DNA from: Streptomyces sclerotialus
Lineage (GTDB): Bacteria; Actinomycetota; Actinomycetes; Streptomycetales; Streptomycetaceae
NCBI GenBank assembly: GCA_000719105.1
Contig: JODX01000040.1
Span: 1 to 16,927 of the forward strand
Direction of reading: 5' to 3'
Length of the DNA stretch: 16,927 bases
A program made the position numbers and the translations under genes. The notes below the pieces were generated by a model. It was not told the origin of the DNA, ran no database searches, and was given only the letters and a program-made list of their open reading frames with translations. Below, one piece after another: positions 7,561 through 16,927 of the stretch (the first letter of the stretch is position 1; each line of letters opens with the position of its first letter).

Positions 7561-7842
7561 GTGTCCGGCCGGACGCTAGCCCGCGCACGCCCTGAACGCA
7601 CCTGTGTGGGGTGTCGGGAGCGAGCGGCCAAGGCCGATCTGCTGCGGATCGTGGCGATCGAGGAACAGTGCGTTCCCGATCCTCGCGGTACGCTGCCCGG
7701 CCGGGGTGCCTACGTACACCCCGCATCCGCCTGTCTCGACCAGGCGGTACGCCGCCGGGCGTTCCCACGGGCGCTGCGTGTCCCGGGACCGCTCGACACA
7801 AAGGCGTTGCGCCAACACGTCGAGCAGGCAGACAGTTGCTGA
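7561..7842 (+). CDS. ylxR: YlxR family RNA-binding protein (RnpM-like)
   Basis: A 93-residue YlxR (DUF448). The family signature RTCVGCRERAAKADLLRIVA is at about residues 11-30, followed by PGRGAYVHPASACLDQAVRRRAFPRALR. The Cys-containing RTCVGCR loop and the GRGAY motif mark the fold. The Bacillus homologue was described as an RNase P modulator (RnpM), so an RNA-binding role is likely; that is family knowledge. Start choice: GTG at 7561 gives VSGRTLARARPERTCVG, but GGGGAGG (7543-7549) is 11 bases away, while an in-frame TTG at 7555 is only 5 bases from it. Either could be used. The frame is decided by the conserved motifs; other open frames here are shadows. It is flanked by hairpins on both sides within the nusA-infB operon. 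Confidence 0.9.
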   Translation: MSGRTLARARPERTCVGCRERAAKADLLRIVAIEEQCVPDPRGTLPGRGAYVHPASACLDQAVRRRAFPRALRVPGPLDTKALRQHVEQADSC

Positions 7843-7863
7843 GCAGGCAACACCGTAAGACGT

Positions 7864-7885
7864 GCCGCACGGAACCCCGTGCGGC
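7864..7885 (+). terminator. Hairpin between ylxR and infB (terminator or attenuator)
   Basis: A perfect 9-bp stem, GCCGCACGG / CCGTGCGGC, with loop AACC lies 21 bases after ylxR and 119 bases before the infB start. It is followed by TCTGG rather than a T run. Partial termination or mRNA processing inside the operon is plausible. Confidence 0.5.
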
Positions 7886-7921
7886 TCTGGTACCTCGCGA
7901 GTCGAAAGCAGGTCGAGATTG

Positions 7922-7954
7922 CGATGAGCACTCGATGAGTACGCGATGAGTACG
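7922..7954 (+). repeat. Three tandem 11-base repeats in the infB leader
   Basis: CGATGAGCACT (7922-7932), CGATGAGTACG (7933-7943) and CGATGAGTACG (7944-7954) are consecutive. Each carries ATGAG, and because 11 is not a multiple of 3 each copy shifts the reading frame. The result is a chain of overlapping short ORFs. Confidence 0.9.
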
Positions 7955-7966
7955 CCCATGAAGTAG
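7924..7966 (+). CDS. Three overlapping minicistrons (MSTR, MSTR, MSTPMK) before infB
   Basis: Seen directly: ATG AGC ACT CGA TGA (7924-7938), ATG AGT ACG CGA TGA (7935-7949) and ATG AGT ACG CCC ATG AAG TAG (7946-7966). Each stop overlaps the next start as ATGA, the classic arrangement for translational coupling. Only a weak purine stretch (around 7908-7917) could serve the first one as a ribosome-binding site. The last stop is 38 bases before the infB GTG. Translation is not proven; the arrangement could be a by-product of the 11-base repeat. Confidence 0.35.
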
Positions 7967-7970
7967 CGAC

Positions 7971-7991
7971 GGTCCGGACGCAACCCGGACC
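7971..7991 (+). promoter_or_regulatory. Hairpin immediately before the infB ribosome-binding site
   Basis: GGTCCGG (7971-7977) and CCGGACC (7985-7991) form a 7-bp stem with loop ACGCAAC, ending 2 bases before the AAAGGAG (7994-8000) of infB. A ribosome stopping at the minicistron TAG (7964-7966) would cover the left arm, so the hairpin could link leader translation to infB access. That link is inference. Confidence 0.5.
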
Positions 7992-8004
7992 TCAAAGGAG
8001 CGAA

Positions 8005-11085
<3,081 letters not shown>

Positions 11086-11116
11086 CGCCTGCGGCGAGCT
11101 GAACCGGGCTGGGGTT

Positions 11117-11146
11117 GCCCGGCGGGGACACCGTTCCCCGCCGGGC
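11117..11146 (+). terminator. Hairpin after infB
   Basis: A perfect 12-bp stem, GCCCGGCGGGGA / TCCCCGCCGGGC, with loop CACCGT lies 31 bases after the infB stop. It lacks a T run but is a typical high-GC intrinsic terminator shape. Either ylxP-rbfA-truB have their own promoter or read-through is partial. Confidence 0.65.
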
Positions 11147-11178
11147 GGCCCCGACCGTCGTTTTCGCACCCCCGCGGT

Positions 11179-11238
11179 CCCTACCCGTCCCATTGTGGGG
11201 GCTGGGGCGCAGCCCGCAGGGGCTGGGCCCGGGTAGGG
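11179..11238. repeat. Long GC-rich imperfect inverted repeat before ylxP
   Basis: CCCTACCCG (11179-11187) is the exact reverse complement of CGGGTAGGG (11230-11238). The 42 bases between contain further self-complementary GGGGCTGG / CAGCCC segments. Together with the infB terminator it fills most of the 273-base gap 11086-11358. Its role is unknown; a second terminator or a dispersed intergenic element are both possible. Confidence 0.5.
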
Positions 11239-11358
11239 GCGGCGGGGGCGGAAGAAACCCCGTCGAGCGCACCGGACGTTCGTTGTACGGTTCTGGTGTC
11301 CCTGCCCATACGGATGGCGGGGCCATCGATCCCGGACCGGCGGGTCATCCGGACATAC

Positions 11359-11652
11359 ATGTACGTGGGGACTCTGTCCTTCGACCTCCTGCTCGGCGAC
11401 GTCCGTTCGCTGAAGGAGAAGCGTTCCGTCGTCCGCCCGATCGTGGCCGACCTCCAGCGAAAGTTCGCGGTCAGCGCGGCGGAGGTCGATCATATGGACC
11501 TGTACCGCCGGGCCGGCATCGGCCTGGCGATGGTCTCCGGCGACGCGGAGCACCTGACCGACGTACTCGACCGGTGCGAGCGGATGGTCGCCGGCCGCCC
11601 GGAGGTGGAGCTGCTCTCGGTGCGGCGCCGCTTCCACGGCGAGGACGACTGA
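11359..11652 (+). CDS. ylxP: YlxP family protein (DUF503)
   Basis: A 97-residue DUF503/YlxP protein of unknown molecular function, regularly found between infB and rbfA in Gram-positive bacteria. The signature is MYVGTLSFDLLLGDVRSLKEKRSVVRPIV at residues 1-29 (notably LGDVRSLKEKRSVV). AEVDHMDLYRRAGIGLAMVSGDAEHLTDVLDRCERMV follows and the tail is acidic. It is small, soluble and probably cytosolic. The ATG at 11359 matches the usual family start. The frame stays open to a GTG at 11296, but that extension (SLPIRMAGPSIPDRR...) looks non-coding. The Shine-Dalgarno is weak (GGA at 11351-11353). rbfA follows after 55 bases. As it stands beside ribosome-assembly genes, a role in ribosome biogenesis is a reasonable guess. 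Confidence 0.92.
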   Translation: MYVGTLSFDLLLGDVRSLKEKRSVVRPIVADLQRKFAVSAAEVDHMDLYRRAGIGLAMVSGDAEHLTDVLDRCERMVAGRPEVELLSVRRRFHGEDD

Positions 11653-11707
11653 ACGACCGCGAACCAGGAACTCAGAACAACAGCAGGAAGAACGAGGAGA
11701 CGGACCA

Positions 11708-12154
11708 GTGGCCGACAACGCGCGGGCTAAGAGGCTGGCGGACCTCATCCGAGAGGTGGTGGCCCAGAAGCTGCAGCGCGGGATCAAGGACCCGCGGCTC
11801 GGCTCCCACGTCACCATCACCGACACCCGGGTCACGGGTGACCTCCGGGAGGCGACCGTCTTCTACACGGTGTACGGGGACGACGAGGAGCGCGCGGCCG
11901 CGGCCGCGGGCCTGGAGAGCGCCAAGGGCATCCTCCGCTCCGAGGTCGGGCGGGCGGCGGGCACGAAGTTCACGCCGACCCTCGCCTTTGTCGCGGACGC
12001 CCTCCCGGACACCGCCAAGACCATCGAGGACCTCCTCGACAAGGCGCGCGCCTCCGACGCGGCGGTGCGCGAGACGGCCTCCGGCGCGAAGTACGCCGGG
12101 GAGGCGGACCCGTACAAGAAGCCGGGTGACGACGAGGACGACACCACCGCATGA
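11708..12154 (+). CDS. rbfA: 30S ribosome-binding factor RbfA
   Basis: A 148-residue RbfA, a KH-fold protein that binds immature 30S subunits near the 5' end of 16S rRNA and acts in cold adaptation and late assembly. The KH-like domain covers residues ~1-110: RAKRLADLIREVVAQKLQRGIKDPRLG, then VTITDTRVTGDLREATVFYTVYG and the helix with AAAAAGLESAKGILRSEVGRAAGTKFTPTLAFVAD. The acidic, disordered tail (~118-148, ending DPYKKPGDDEDDTTA) is longer than in E. coli. The GTG at 11708 has GAGGAG (11694-11699) 8 bases upstream. The stop TGA overlaps the truB ATG (ATGA at 12151-12154), so truB is translationally coupled. Confidence 0.97.
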   Translation: MADNARAKRLADLIREVVAQKLQRGIKDPRLGSHVTITDTRVTGDLREATVFYTVYGDDEERAAAAAGLESAKGILRSEVGRAAGTKFTPTLAFVADALPDTAKTIEDLLDKARASDAAVRETASGAKYAGEADPYKKPGDDEDDTTA

Positions 12155-13056
12155 CCCAGAAGACCACCACGCCCGACGGCCTTGTCATCGTCGACAAGCC
12201 GTCGGGCTTCACTTCGCACGACGTCGTGGCCAAGATGCGCGGGATCGCGCGGACCCGCCGCGTCGGCCACGCCGGCACGCTCGACCCCATGGCGACGGGT
12301 GTGCTCGTCCTCGGCGTCGAGCGGGCGACCAAGCTCCTCGGCCACCTCGCCCTGACCGAGAAGGAGTACCTCGGCACCGTCCGGCTCGGCCAGAACACGG
12401 TCACCGACGACGCCGAGGGAGAGATCACCTCCTCCGCGGACGCCTCCGCGGTGACCAGGGAGGCCATCGACGCCGGGATCGCCCGGCTGACCGGCGACAT
12501 CATGCAGGTGCCGTCCAAGGTCAGCGCCATCAAGATCAACGGCGTGCGCTCGTACAAGCGGGCGCGGGAGGGCGAGGAGTTCGAGATCCCGGCCCGCCCG
12601 GTGACCGTCTCCTCCTTCACCGTGTACGACGTCCGGGACGCGGTCGCCGAGGACGGCACCCCGGTGCTGGACCTCGTCGTGTCGGTGGTCTGCTCCTCCG
12701 GCACCTACATCCGGGCCCTCGCCCGGGACCTGGGCGCCGGCCTCGGCGTGGGCGGACACCTCACGGCCCTGCGCCGGACGCGCGTCGGGCCGTACCGGCT
12801 GGACGCGGCGAAGACCCTGGACCAGCTCCAGGAGACGCTCACCGTCATGCCCGTCGCCGAGGCGGCCGCCGCCGCGTTCCCACGCTGGGACGTGGACACG
12901 AAGCGTGCCCGGCTGCTGCTGAACGGCGTACGGCTGGAGATGCCCGAGACGTATGCGGGAGCCGGTCCCGTGGCGGTCTTCGACCCGGAGGGCCGGTTCC
13001 TGGCCCTGGTCGAGGAAGAGAAGGGCAAGGCCAAGAGCGTGGCCGTGTTCGGCTGA
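12151..13056 (+). CDS. truB: tRNA pseudouridine(55) synthase TruB
   Basis: A 301-residue TruB that isomerises U55 in the T-loop of nearly all elongator tRNAs and also helps tRNA folding. It starts DGLVIVDKPSGFTSHDVV. The catalytic motif GHAGTLDPMATGVLVLGVERATKLL is at about residues 43-67, with the nucleophile Asp in TLDP. KEYLGTVRLGQNTVTDDAEGEI, QVPSKVSAIKINGVRSYKRAR and SGTYIRALARDLG are the other conserved blocks. The C-terminal ~60 residues form the actinobacterial extension in place of a full PUA domain. Translation probably depends on rbfA, since the ATG overlaps the rbfA stop and the nearest purine-rich site (GAGGA at 12134-12138) is 12 bases away. The DHH phosphoesterase (nrnA) often found between rbfA and truB is absent here. 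Confidence 0.98.
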   Translation: MTQKTTTPDGLVIVDKPSGFTSHDVVAKMRGIARTRRVGHAGTLDPMATGVLVLGVERATKLLGHLALTEKEYLGTVRLGQNTVTDDAEGEITSSADASAVTREAIDAGIARLTGDIMQVPSKVSAIKINGVRSYKRAREGEEFEIPARPVTVSSFTVYDVRDAVAEDGTPVLDLVVSVVCSSGTYIRALARDLGAGLGVGGHLTALRRTRVGPYRLDAAKTLDQLQETLTVMPVAEAAAAAFPRWDVDTKRARLLLNGVRLEMPETYAGAGPVAVFDPEGRFLALVEEEKGKAKSVAVFG

Positions 13057-13455
13057 CGGGCAGAGCGGCGACCGCCGTGCGGTTCGTGAGCGGCCGTCGT
13101 GACGGCCGTGCGGAACATGAGCGGCGTGTTGCCCGTGGAGCGGCGATCGCGGGAAACAAGATCCCGAGATCGCCGCTCCACGGTCCCCCCTCGGTTCCCC
13201 CACCCTGAGGTGTATCCAACCGTCCTCGGCTATTCACCCCAACGAGCAGGCGCTCGGAGTGAACCGAGGGAGTGGAAGGGGGCGCGTTCACCACCCGGTC
13301 CCCTCACCTCGGCGTGCCGCCCGTCACAGCCACCATGCCGATGCGGACCGGGCCGACCCGGCATGGCACCCTTAGACCTGCGTATGAGCTATTACGGACA
13401 CGGGGTCCCGGGCAGGGGTCCGGAACGTGCGAACGTGCGACAAGGAGCAGTCACA
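13057..13455. other. 399-base gap between truB and ribF
   Basis: No convincing gene was found. The gap holds a short 8-bp palindromic hairpin (13091-13108), the long terminator (13134-13182), an imperfect inverted pair GGTGTAT (13209-13215) / ATTCACC (13232-13238) of possible operator type, and the ribF leader. The ribF frame is open back to 13099 and contains an ATG at 13384, but the sequence before 13456 is not like RibF. No FMN riboswitch (RFN element) was recognised. Confidence 0.6.
13134..13182 (+). terminator. Long hairpin terminator after truB
   Basis: The outer 15-bp perfect stem (13134-13148 with 13168-13182, core GTGGAGCGGCGATC) continues, after one G-A mismatch, into a 5-bp inner stem CGGGA / TCCCG. 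The 7-base loop is AACAAGA. It is followed by a C-rich run rather than T. It lies 77 bases after truB and probably ends the rimP-truB operon. Confidence 0.8.
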
Positions 13456-14412
13456 GTGCAGCGCTGGCGTGGCTTGGAGGACATCCCCCAGGACTGGGGG
13501 CGCAGCGTCGTCACCATCGGCTCCTACGACGGAGTGCACCGCGGGCACCAGCTGATCCTCAAGCATGCCGTGGAGCGCGCCCGTGAGCTGGGAGTGCCGT
13601 CCGTCGCCGTCACGTTCGACCCGCACCCCAGCGAGGTCGTCCGCCCCGGCAGCCACCCGCCGCTGCTCGCCCCGCACCACCGCCGCGCCGAACTGATGGC
13701 GGAGCTGGGCGTGGACGCGGTGCTGATCCTGCCCTTCACGACGGAGTTCTCGAAGCTCTCGCCCGCCGACTTCGTGGTCAAGGTGCTGGTCGACAAGCTG
13801 CACGCCAAGGCCGTCGTCGAGGGTCCCAACTTCCGTTTCGGCCACAAGGCCGCGGGCGACGTGGCGTTCCTGGCCGAGCAGGGCAAGACGTACGACTTCG
13901 AGGTGGACGTCGTGGACCTCTACGTGTCCGGTGAGGCGGGCGGCGGCCGGCCCTTCTCCTCGACGCTGACCCGGCGGCTGGTGGCCGAAGGGGACGTCGA
14001 GGGCGCCCGTGAGATCCTCGGCCGCCCGCACCGCGTCGAGGGCGTGGTGGTGCGGGGTGCGCAGCGCGGCCGCGAACTGGGCTTCCCCACCGCGAACGTG
14101 GAGACGCTCCCGCACACGGCCATCCCGGCCGACGGCGTCTACGCGGGCTGGCTGCACGTCCGGGGCGAGGCCATGCCCGCCGCCGTCTCCGTCGGCACCA
14201 ACCCGCAGTTCGACGGCACCGAGCGGACCGTGGAGGCGTACGCCATCGACCGGGTCGGCCTCGACCTGTACGGGCTGCACGTCGCCGTCGACTTCCTCGC
14301 CTTCGTACGGGGGCAGCAGAGGTTCGACACGCTGGAAGCGCTGCTGGAGGCGATGGCGGCGGACGTGAAGCGCTGCCGGGAACTACTCGAGGCGGCGGAC
14401 GGCACCGTCTGA
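13456..14412 (+). CDS. ribF: Bifunctional riboflavin kinase/FAD synthetase RibF
   Basis: A 318-residue bifunctional enzyme that phosphorylates riboflavin to FMN and adenylylates FMN to FAD. The N-terminal nucleotidyltransferase domain (~1-185) has VTIGSYDGVHRGHQ (about residues 17-30; Ser-Tyr replaces the more usual Asn/Val-Phe), VTFDPHPSEVVRP, and a central KLHAKAVVEGPNFRFGHKAAGD. RPFSSTLTRRLVAEGDVEGAREILGRPH links to the C-terminal flavokinase domain (~190-318) with RGRELGFPTANV, DGVYAGWLHV and SVGTNPQFDGTERTVEAYAID. The GTG at 13456 is supported by AAGGAG (13442-13447) 8 bases upstream. An in-frame ATG at 13384 would add 24 unconserved-looking residues. It is separated from truB by a strong terminator, so it is probably transcribed separately. 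Confidence 0.97.
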   Translation: MQRWRGLEDIPQDWGRSVVTIGSYDGVHRGHQLILKHAVERARELGVPSVAVTFDPHPSEVVRPGSHPPLLAPHHRRAELMAELGVDAVLILPFTTEFSKLSPADFVVKVLVDKLHAKAVVEGPNFRFGHKAAGDVAFLAEQGKTYDFEVDVVDLYVSGEAGGGRPFSSTLTRRLVAEGDVEGAREILGRPHRVEGVVVRGAQRGRELGFPTANVETLPHTAIPADGVYAGWLHVRGEAMPAAVSVGTNPQFDGTERTVEAYAIDRVGLDLYGLHVAVDFLAFVRGQQRFDTLEALLEAMAADVKRCRELLEAADGTV

Positions 14413-14453
14413 GTCTGATCGTGTTCGACCGTCCTTGTCCGCTTCGCTGGGAA

Positions 14454-14483
14454 AGTCCGTGCTCCGGCGCTCAGTTGTAGGAT
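14454..14483 (+). promoter_or_regulatory. Possible promoter of the DUF397 gene
   Basis: TAGGAT (14478-14483) is an excellent Streptomyces vegetative -10, 39 bases before the GTG start. The -35 at an 18-base spacing (AGTCCG, 14454-14459) is poor, so activator help or an extended -10 is possible. Confidence 0.5.
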
Positions 14484-14522
14484 TCTCCTCGTCCTTGAGG
14501 TCAGTGGAACGGAGAGAACCCG

Positions 14523-14756
14523 GTGGCGACCGAGCAGGAGAAGGAAGCGCTGTACGCCATGGACATCAGCGGCGTCGAGTGGGTCGGCTCCCCGGATGGT
14601 CCCCAGGACGAGCGGGTGGAGATCGCCTATCTGGAGGGCGGCGCCGTCGCGATGCGCAACTCCGCGGACCCCGACACGGTGCTCCGCTACACCGCGGCGG
14701 AGTGGCGGGCGTTCGTTCTCGGCGCGCGCGACGGGGAGTTCGATCTGCAGCAGTAG
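14523..14756 (+). CDS. Small DUF397 domain protein
   Basis: A 77-residue protein. The C-terminal half AVAMRNSADPDTVLRYTAAEWRAFVLGARDGEFDL is the DUF397 signature (VxxRxSxDP...L.FT..EW.AF..G.+.GEFDL). The N-terminal part has ISGVEWVGSPDGPQDERVEIAYLEGG in place of the usual W.KSSYS..GG.CVEVA. DUF397 proteins are abundant in Streptomyces, usually beside XRE-type regulators (WhiJ-like pairs) in developmental control. No regulator partner is present here, and this copy is a divergent orphan. The GTG at 14523 has GGAGAG (14511-14516) 6 bases upstream. It is convergent with the ATPase gene and shares its terminator. Confidence 0.88.
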   Translation: MATEQEKEALYAMDISGVEWVGSPDGPQDERVEIAYLEGGAVAMRNSADPDTVLRYTAAEWRAFVLGARDGEFDLQQ

Positions 14757-14782
14757 TGCATACCGGGGACAGCGCAGGCAGA

Positions 14783-14823
14783 CGGCGGAGGGCCGGCACC
14801 ATCAAGGTGCCGGCCCTCCGCCG
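14783..14823. terminator. Perfect 18-bp bidirectional terminator
   Basis: The arms 14783-14800 and 14806-14823 are exact reverse complements over 18 bp (core GGAGGGCCGGCACC), with loop ATCAA. It sits between two convergent genes, 27 bases after the DUF397 stop and 25 bases beyond the ATPase stop, so it can terminate both. It is followed by TTGTCCT on the plus strand. Confidence 0.92.
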
Positions 14824-14847
14824 TTGTCCTGCCGTCGGGTCCGCCGG

Positions 14848-16927
14848 CTACTGCTGCATCCAGCCAGGCGGTACGGCGCCCTGCTGCGGCTGGTTCTGCG
14901 CCGGACCCGGAGACGGATCCTGCTGCGGCGCGGCCTGCTGCGGAGGCTGCTGCTGCCAGCCCTGGCCCGGTGCGGGCTGCTGCTGCGGGGGCTGCTGCCA
15001 CGCCTGACCCGGCTGGGGGACACCGCCGGGTCCGGGCTGGGCGTGGGGCTGCTGCTCGGCGTAGGGCTGCTGAGGCTGCTGCGGGGGCTGCTGCTGGGGC
15101 GCGTACCCGCCGCCCTGCCAGGGCTGCTGGACCTGCGTGCCCGGGTTGCCGAAACCCTGCTGCGTACGGGCGATGTCCTCGGCGACGAGGGCGGCGAGAT
15201 CGAAGTAGGCCTCGCGGGTCTTGGGGCGCATCATGTCGAGGTCCACTTCGGCGCCCGCCGCGAGGTGTTCGTCGAAGGGCACCACGAGGACACCACGGCA
15301 GCGGGTCTCGAAGTGCGCGACGATGTCCTCCACCTTGATCATCTTGCCTGTCTCACGGACACCGGAGATCACGGTGATCGACCGCTGGACGAGATCGGCG
15401 AACCCGTTCGCCGACAGCCAGTCGAGCGTGGTCGAGGCGCTGCTGGCACCGTCCACCGAAGGGGTGGAGATGATGATCAACTGGTCGGCGAGGTCGAGGA
15501 CTCCGCGCATCGCGCTGTAGAGCAGACCGGTACCCGAGTCCGTGAGGATGATCGGGTACTGCTTGCCCAGCACTTCGAGAGCGCTGCGGTAGTCCTGGTC
15601 GTTGAAGGTGGTGGAGACCGCCGGGTCCACGTCGTTGGCGATGATCTCCAGGCCCGACGGCGCCTGCGAGGTGAACCGGCGGATGTCCATGTAGCTGTTC
15701 AGCCGCGGGATCTCCTGCACGAGGTCGCGGATGGTGGCGCCCGTCTCGCGCCGCACCCGTCGGCCGAGGGTGCCGGCGTCCGGGTTGGCGTCGATCGCCA
15801 GGATCTTGTCCTGCCGCTCGCTGGCGAGCGTGGCACCGAGCGCCATGGTCGTCGTGGTCTTGCCCACGCCGCCCTTGAGGCTGATCACCGCGATCCGGTA
15901 GCAGGACATCACCGGCGTCCGGATCAGCCCCAGCTTGCGCTGCCGCTCCGCCTCCTCCTTCTTGGCACCGAACTTGAAGCGGGACGGGCCCTGGTTGTTC
16001 TTGCGGACCTTGGGCTGATTGCGCAGCAGCCGGTCGGAGGAGAGTTCCACGGCGGCGTTGTAACCGAGCGGAATGCCGGCCGCGGCCTGCTGCTGGGGCG
16101 CGCCGGGCCCGGCGTGCGGCCCGGGCGGCGGCGTCCAGCCGCCCTGGTTGCCGTAGGCGCCGGGAGGGGCGGCGGGAGGCTGCTGGGTCGCCTGCGGCTG
16201 CGGCTGCGGCTGCGGCTGCGGCTGCGGCTGCGGCATGGGCTGGCCGGCCTGTGCCTGCGGCTGAACCTGCGGCTGGGGGATGGGCTGGGCCGGGGGCTGC
16301 TGCTGAGGCGCGGGCTGCTGCGGCTGTCCGGGCTGCGGGTAACCGTAGGCGGCCTGCTGGGGCGGGTAACCGTAGCCGTCCTGGCCCGGCTGCTGCGGCT
16401 GCGGCTGCTGCGGCATCGGCTGGGCAGGGGGCTGGGGCTGGGGATAGCTGTATCCGGAGGGCTGCGGCTGCGCGGGCTGGGGCTGTCCGGCCTGTGGTGC
16501 CTGCTGGGGGTAGCCGTATGCGGCGGGCTGGGGCTGTGCGGGCTGCTGGTGGGCCTGGCGCGGGTCGACCGGTGCGGGTGGCTGGCCGCCCTGCGCCGGG
16601 TATCCGGGCAGCGGCTGCGCCGGACCGAACGCGCCCTGCGGAGGGGCCTGATGGGCGGGCTGTCCGGGCTGCGGCTGGGCAGGGGCCTGCGGGTAGCCGT
16701 ACCCGGCGGCCTGCGCGGCGGCGGCAGCGGCCTGCTGATCCTGCTGCCCTGCCTGCTGCGGTACGCCCTGGACGGGCTGCGCGGGCGTGTAGCCCTGCGG
16801 CAGCGGGGGAAGCGCCTGGTCGGACTGGGGCGTCGCGGGGGCGGGCGCCGCAGGGGCGGGTGCCGTGGGGGCGGGCGCCGCAGGGGCGGGCGTCGCGGGC
16901 GGGGGCAGGGGAGCGGCGGGTGTGGGC
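14848..16927 (-). CDS. EspI-like MinD/ParA ATPase with Pro/Gln-rich N-terminus (T7SS-associated), 5' end outside window
   Basis: At least 692 residues, reading into the right edge with no stop. The visible N-terminal ~265 residues are low-complexity Pro/Gln/Ala/Gly with scattered Tyr (PYGYP-type motifs). A conserved basic segment [20 protein letters not shown] precedes a SIMIBI ATPase domain with the deviant Walker A KGGVGKTT (plus-strand 15853-15876), the switch-like [15 protein letters not shown], the Walker B-like IILTDSGTG, and [15 protein letters not shown] near the end. A Gln/Pro-rich tail ends GWMQQ. The disordered proline-rich N-terminus plus ParA domain matches mycobacterial EspI (Rv3876) of ESX-1. 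In Streptomyces such a gene borders the esx/ecc type VII secretion cluster, to my recollection, so that cluster is expected to the right. Its role in secretion is unproven. An ATG at 16416 is internal, not the start. Confidence 0.88.
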   Translation of the reverse strand, partial: PTPAAPLPPPATPAPAAPAPTAPAPAAPAPATPQSDQALPPLPQGYTPAQPVQGVPQQAGQQDQQAAAAAAQAAGYGYPQAPAQPQPGQPAHQAPPQGAFGPAQPLPGYPAQGGQPPAPVDPRQAHQQPAQPQPAAYGYPQQAPQAGQPQPAQPQPSGYSYPQPQPPAQPMPQQPQPQQPGQDGYGYPPQQAAYGYPQPGQPQQPAPQQQPPAQPIPQPQVQPQAQAGQPMPQPQPQPQPQPQPQATQQPPAAPPGAYGNQGGWTPPPGPHAGPGAPQQQAAAGIPLGYNAAVELSSDRLLRNQPKVRKNNQGPSRFKFGAKKEEAERQRKLGLIRTPVMSCYRIAVISLKGGVGKTTTTMALGATLASERQDKILAIDANPDAGTLGRRVRRETGATIRDLVQEIPRLNSYMDIRRFTSQAPSGLEIIANDVDPAVSTTFNDQDYRSALEVLGKQYPIILTDSGTGLLYSAMRGVLDLADQLIIISTPSVDGASSASTTLDWLSANGFADLVQRSITVISGVRETGKMIKVEDIVAHFETRCRGVLVVPFDEHLAAGAEVDLDMMRPKTREAYFDLAALVAEDIARTQQGFGNPGTQVQQPWQGGGYAPQQQPPQQPQQPYAEQQPHAQPGPGGVPQPGQAWQQPPQQQPAPGQGWQQQPPQQAAPQQDPSPGPAQNQPQQGAVPPGWMQQ
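16192..16233. repeat. Seven perfect CTGCGG hexanucleotide repeats
   Basis: CTGCGG is repeated 7 times without interruption, coding Pro-Gln repeats on the minus strand in the ATPase N-terminal region. Changes in copy number would add or remove Pro-Gln pairs without shifting the frame. Confidence 0.95.
16837..16890. repeat. Direct repeat (24 bases, 30-base spacing) coding Ala/Pro repeats
   Basis: The 24 bases at 16837-16860 recur exactly at 16867-16890 (core GGGCGCCGCAGGGGCGGG). On the minus strand they code Ala/Pro-rich [13 protein letters not shown] repeats in the disordered part of the ATPase. Confidence 0.85.

Noticed and set aside
11708..13056. Absence of the DHH phosphoesterase gene (nrnA) between rbfA and truB as a loss event
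   Set aside because: As far as I recall, other Streptomyces also have rbfA directly followed by truB, so it is probably a lineage feature and not specific to this strain.
11115..13208. A 697-codon plus-strand open frame overlapping ylxP, rbfA and truB
   Set aside because: Its Arg/Pro-rich product lacks motifs and lies out of frame with three conserved genes.
13183..13455. Possible FMN riboswitch before ribF
   Set aside because: The conserved RFN words (such as the AGGGGCGGGGTG / GCGGT type blocks) were not found, and Streptomyces ribF is not known to me to carry one.

Overview
The window is a housekeeping chromosomal segment of a high-GC actinobacterium, almost certainly a Streptomyces. The base composition is very GC-rich, many genes start with GTG, several genes overlap by 4 bases, and the gene order matches the Streptomyces ispG - proS - rimP/nusA/infB/rbfA/truB/ribF region as I remember it. 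No tRNA, rRNA, CRISPR array, insertion sequence or prophage gene was seen.

Layout. Bases 1-1809: the 3' part of ispG (isoprenoid pathway) runs directly into an acetyltransferase gene with a DUF4081 region, through what looks like a deletion junction. A second, apparently leaderless acetyltransferase follows. Bases 1933-3669: proS (prolyl-tRNA synthetase) and a strong terminator. Bases 3709-5691, minus strand: a tightly packed three-gene operon (lipoprotein, DUF4439 ferritin-like protein, APH-fold protein without its catalytic residues), divergent from rimP. Bases 5898-13056: the translation/transcription gene row rimP - nusA - ylxR - infB - ylxP - rbfA - truB, with several RNA hairpins and a run of overlapping mini-ORFs before infB. 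Bases 13456-14412: ribF (FMN/FAD synthesis). Bases 14523-14756: a small orphan DUF397 protein. Bases 14848-16927, minus strand: the C-terminal part of a large MinD/ParA-type ATPase with a Pro/Gln-rich N-terminus. It resembles EspI of ESX/type VII secretion loci, so the T7SS cluster probably lies just beyond the right edge.

How the genes work together. RimP and RbfA mature the 30S subunit, IF2 (infB) joins the subunits, NusA controls RNA polymerase, YlxR and YlxP are RNA-linked accessory factors, TruB modifies tRNA position 55 and ProS charges tRNA-Pro. The minus-strand trio between proS and rimP has no known function.

Most worth following up: (1) the ispG/acetyltransferase junction near base 390, where both proteins seem to have lost their adjoining ends; (2) the degenerate kinase and its ferritin-like partners; (3) the three start-stop-overlapping minicistrons plus hairpin just before infB.
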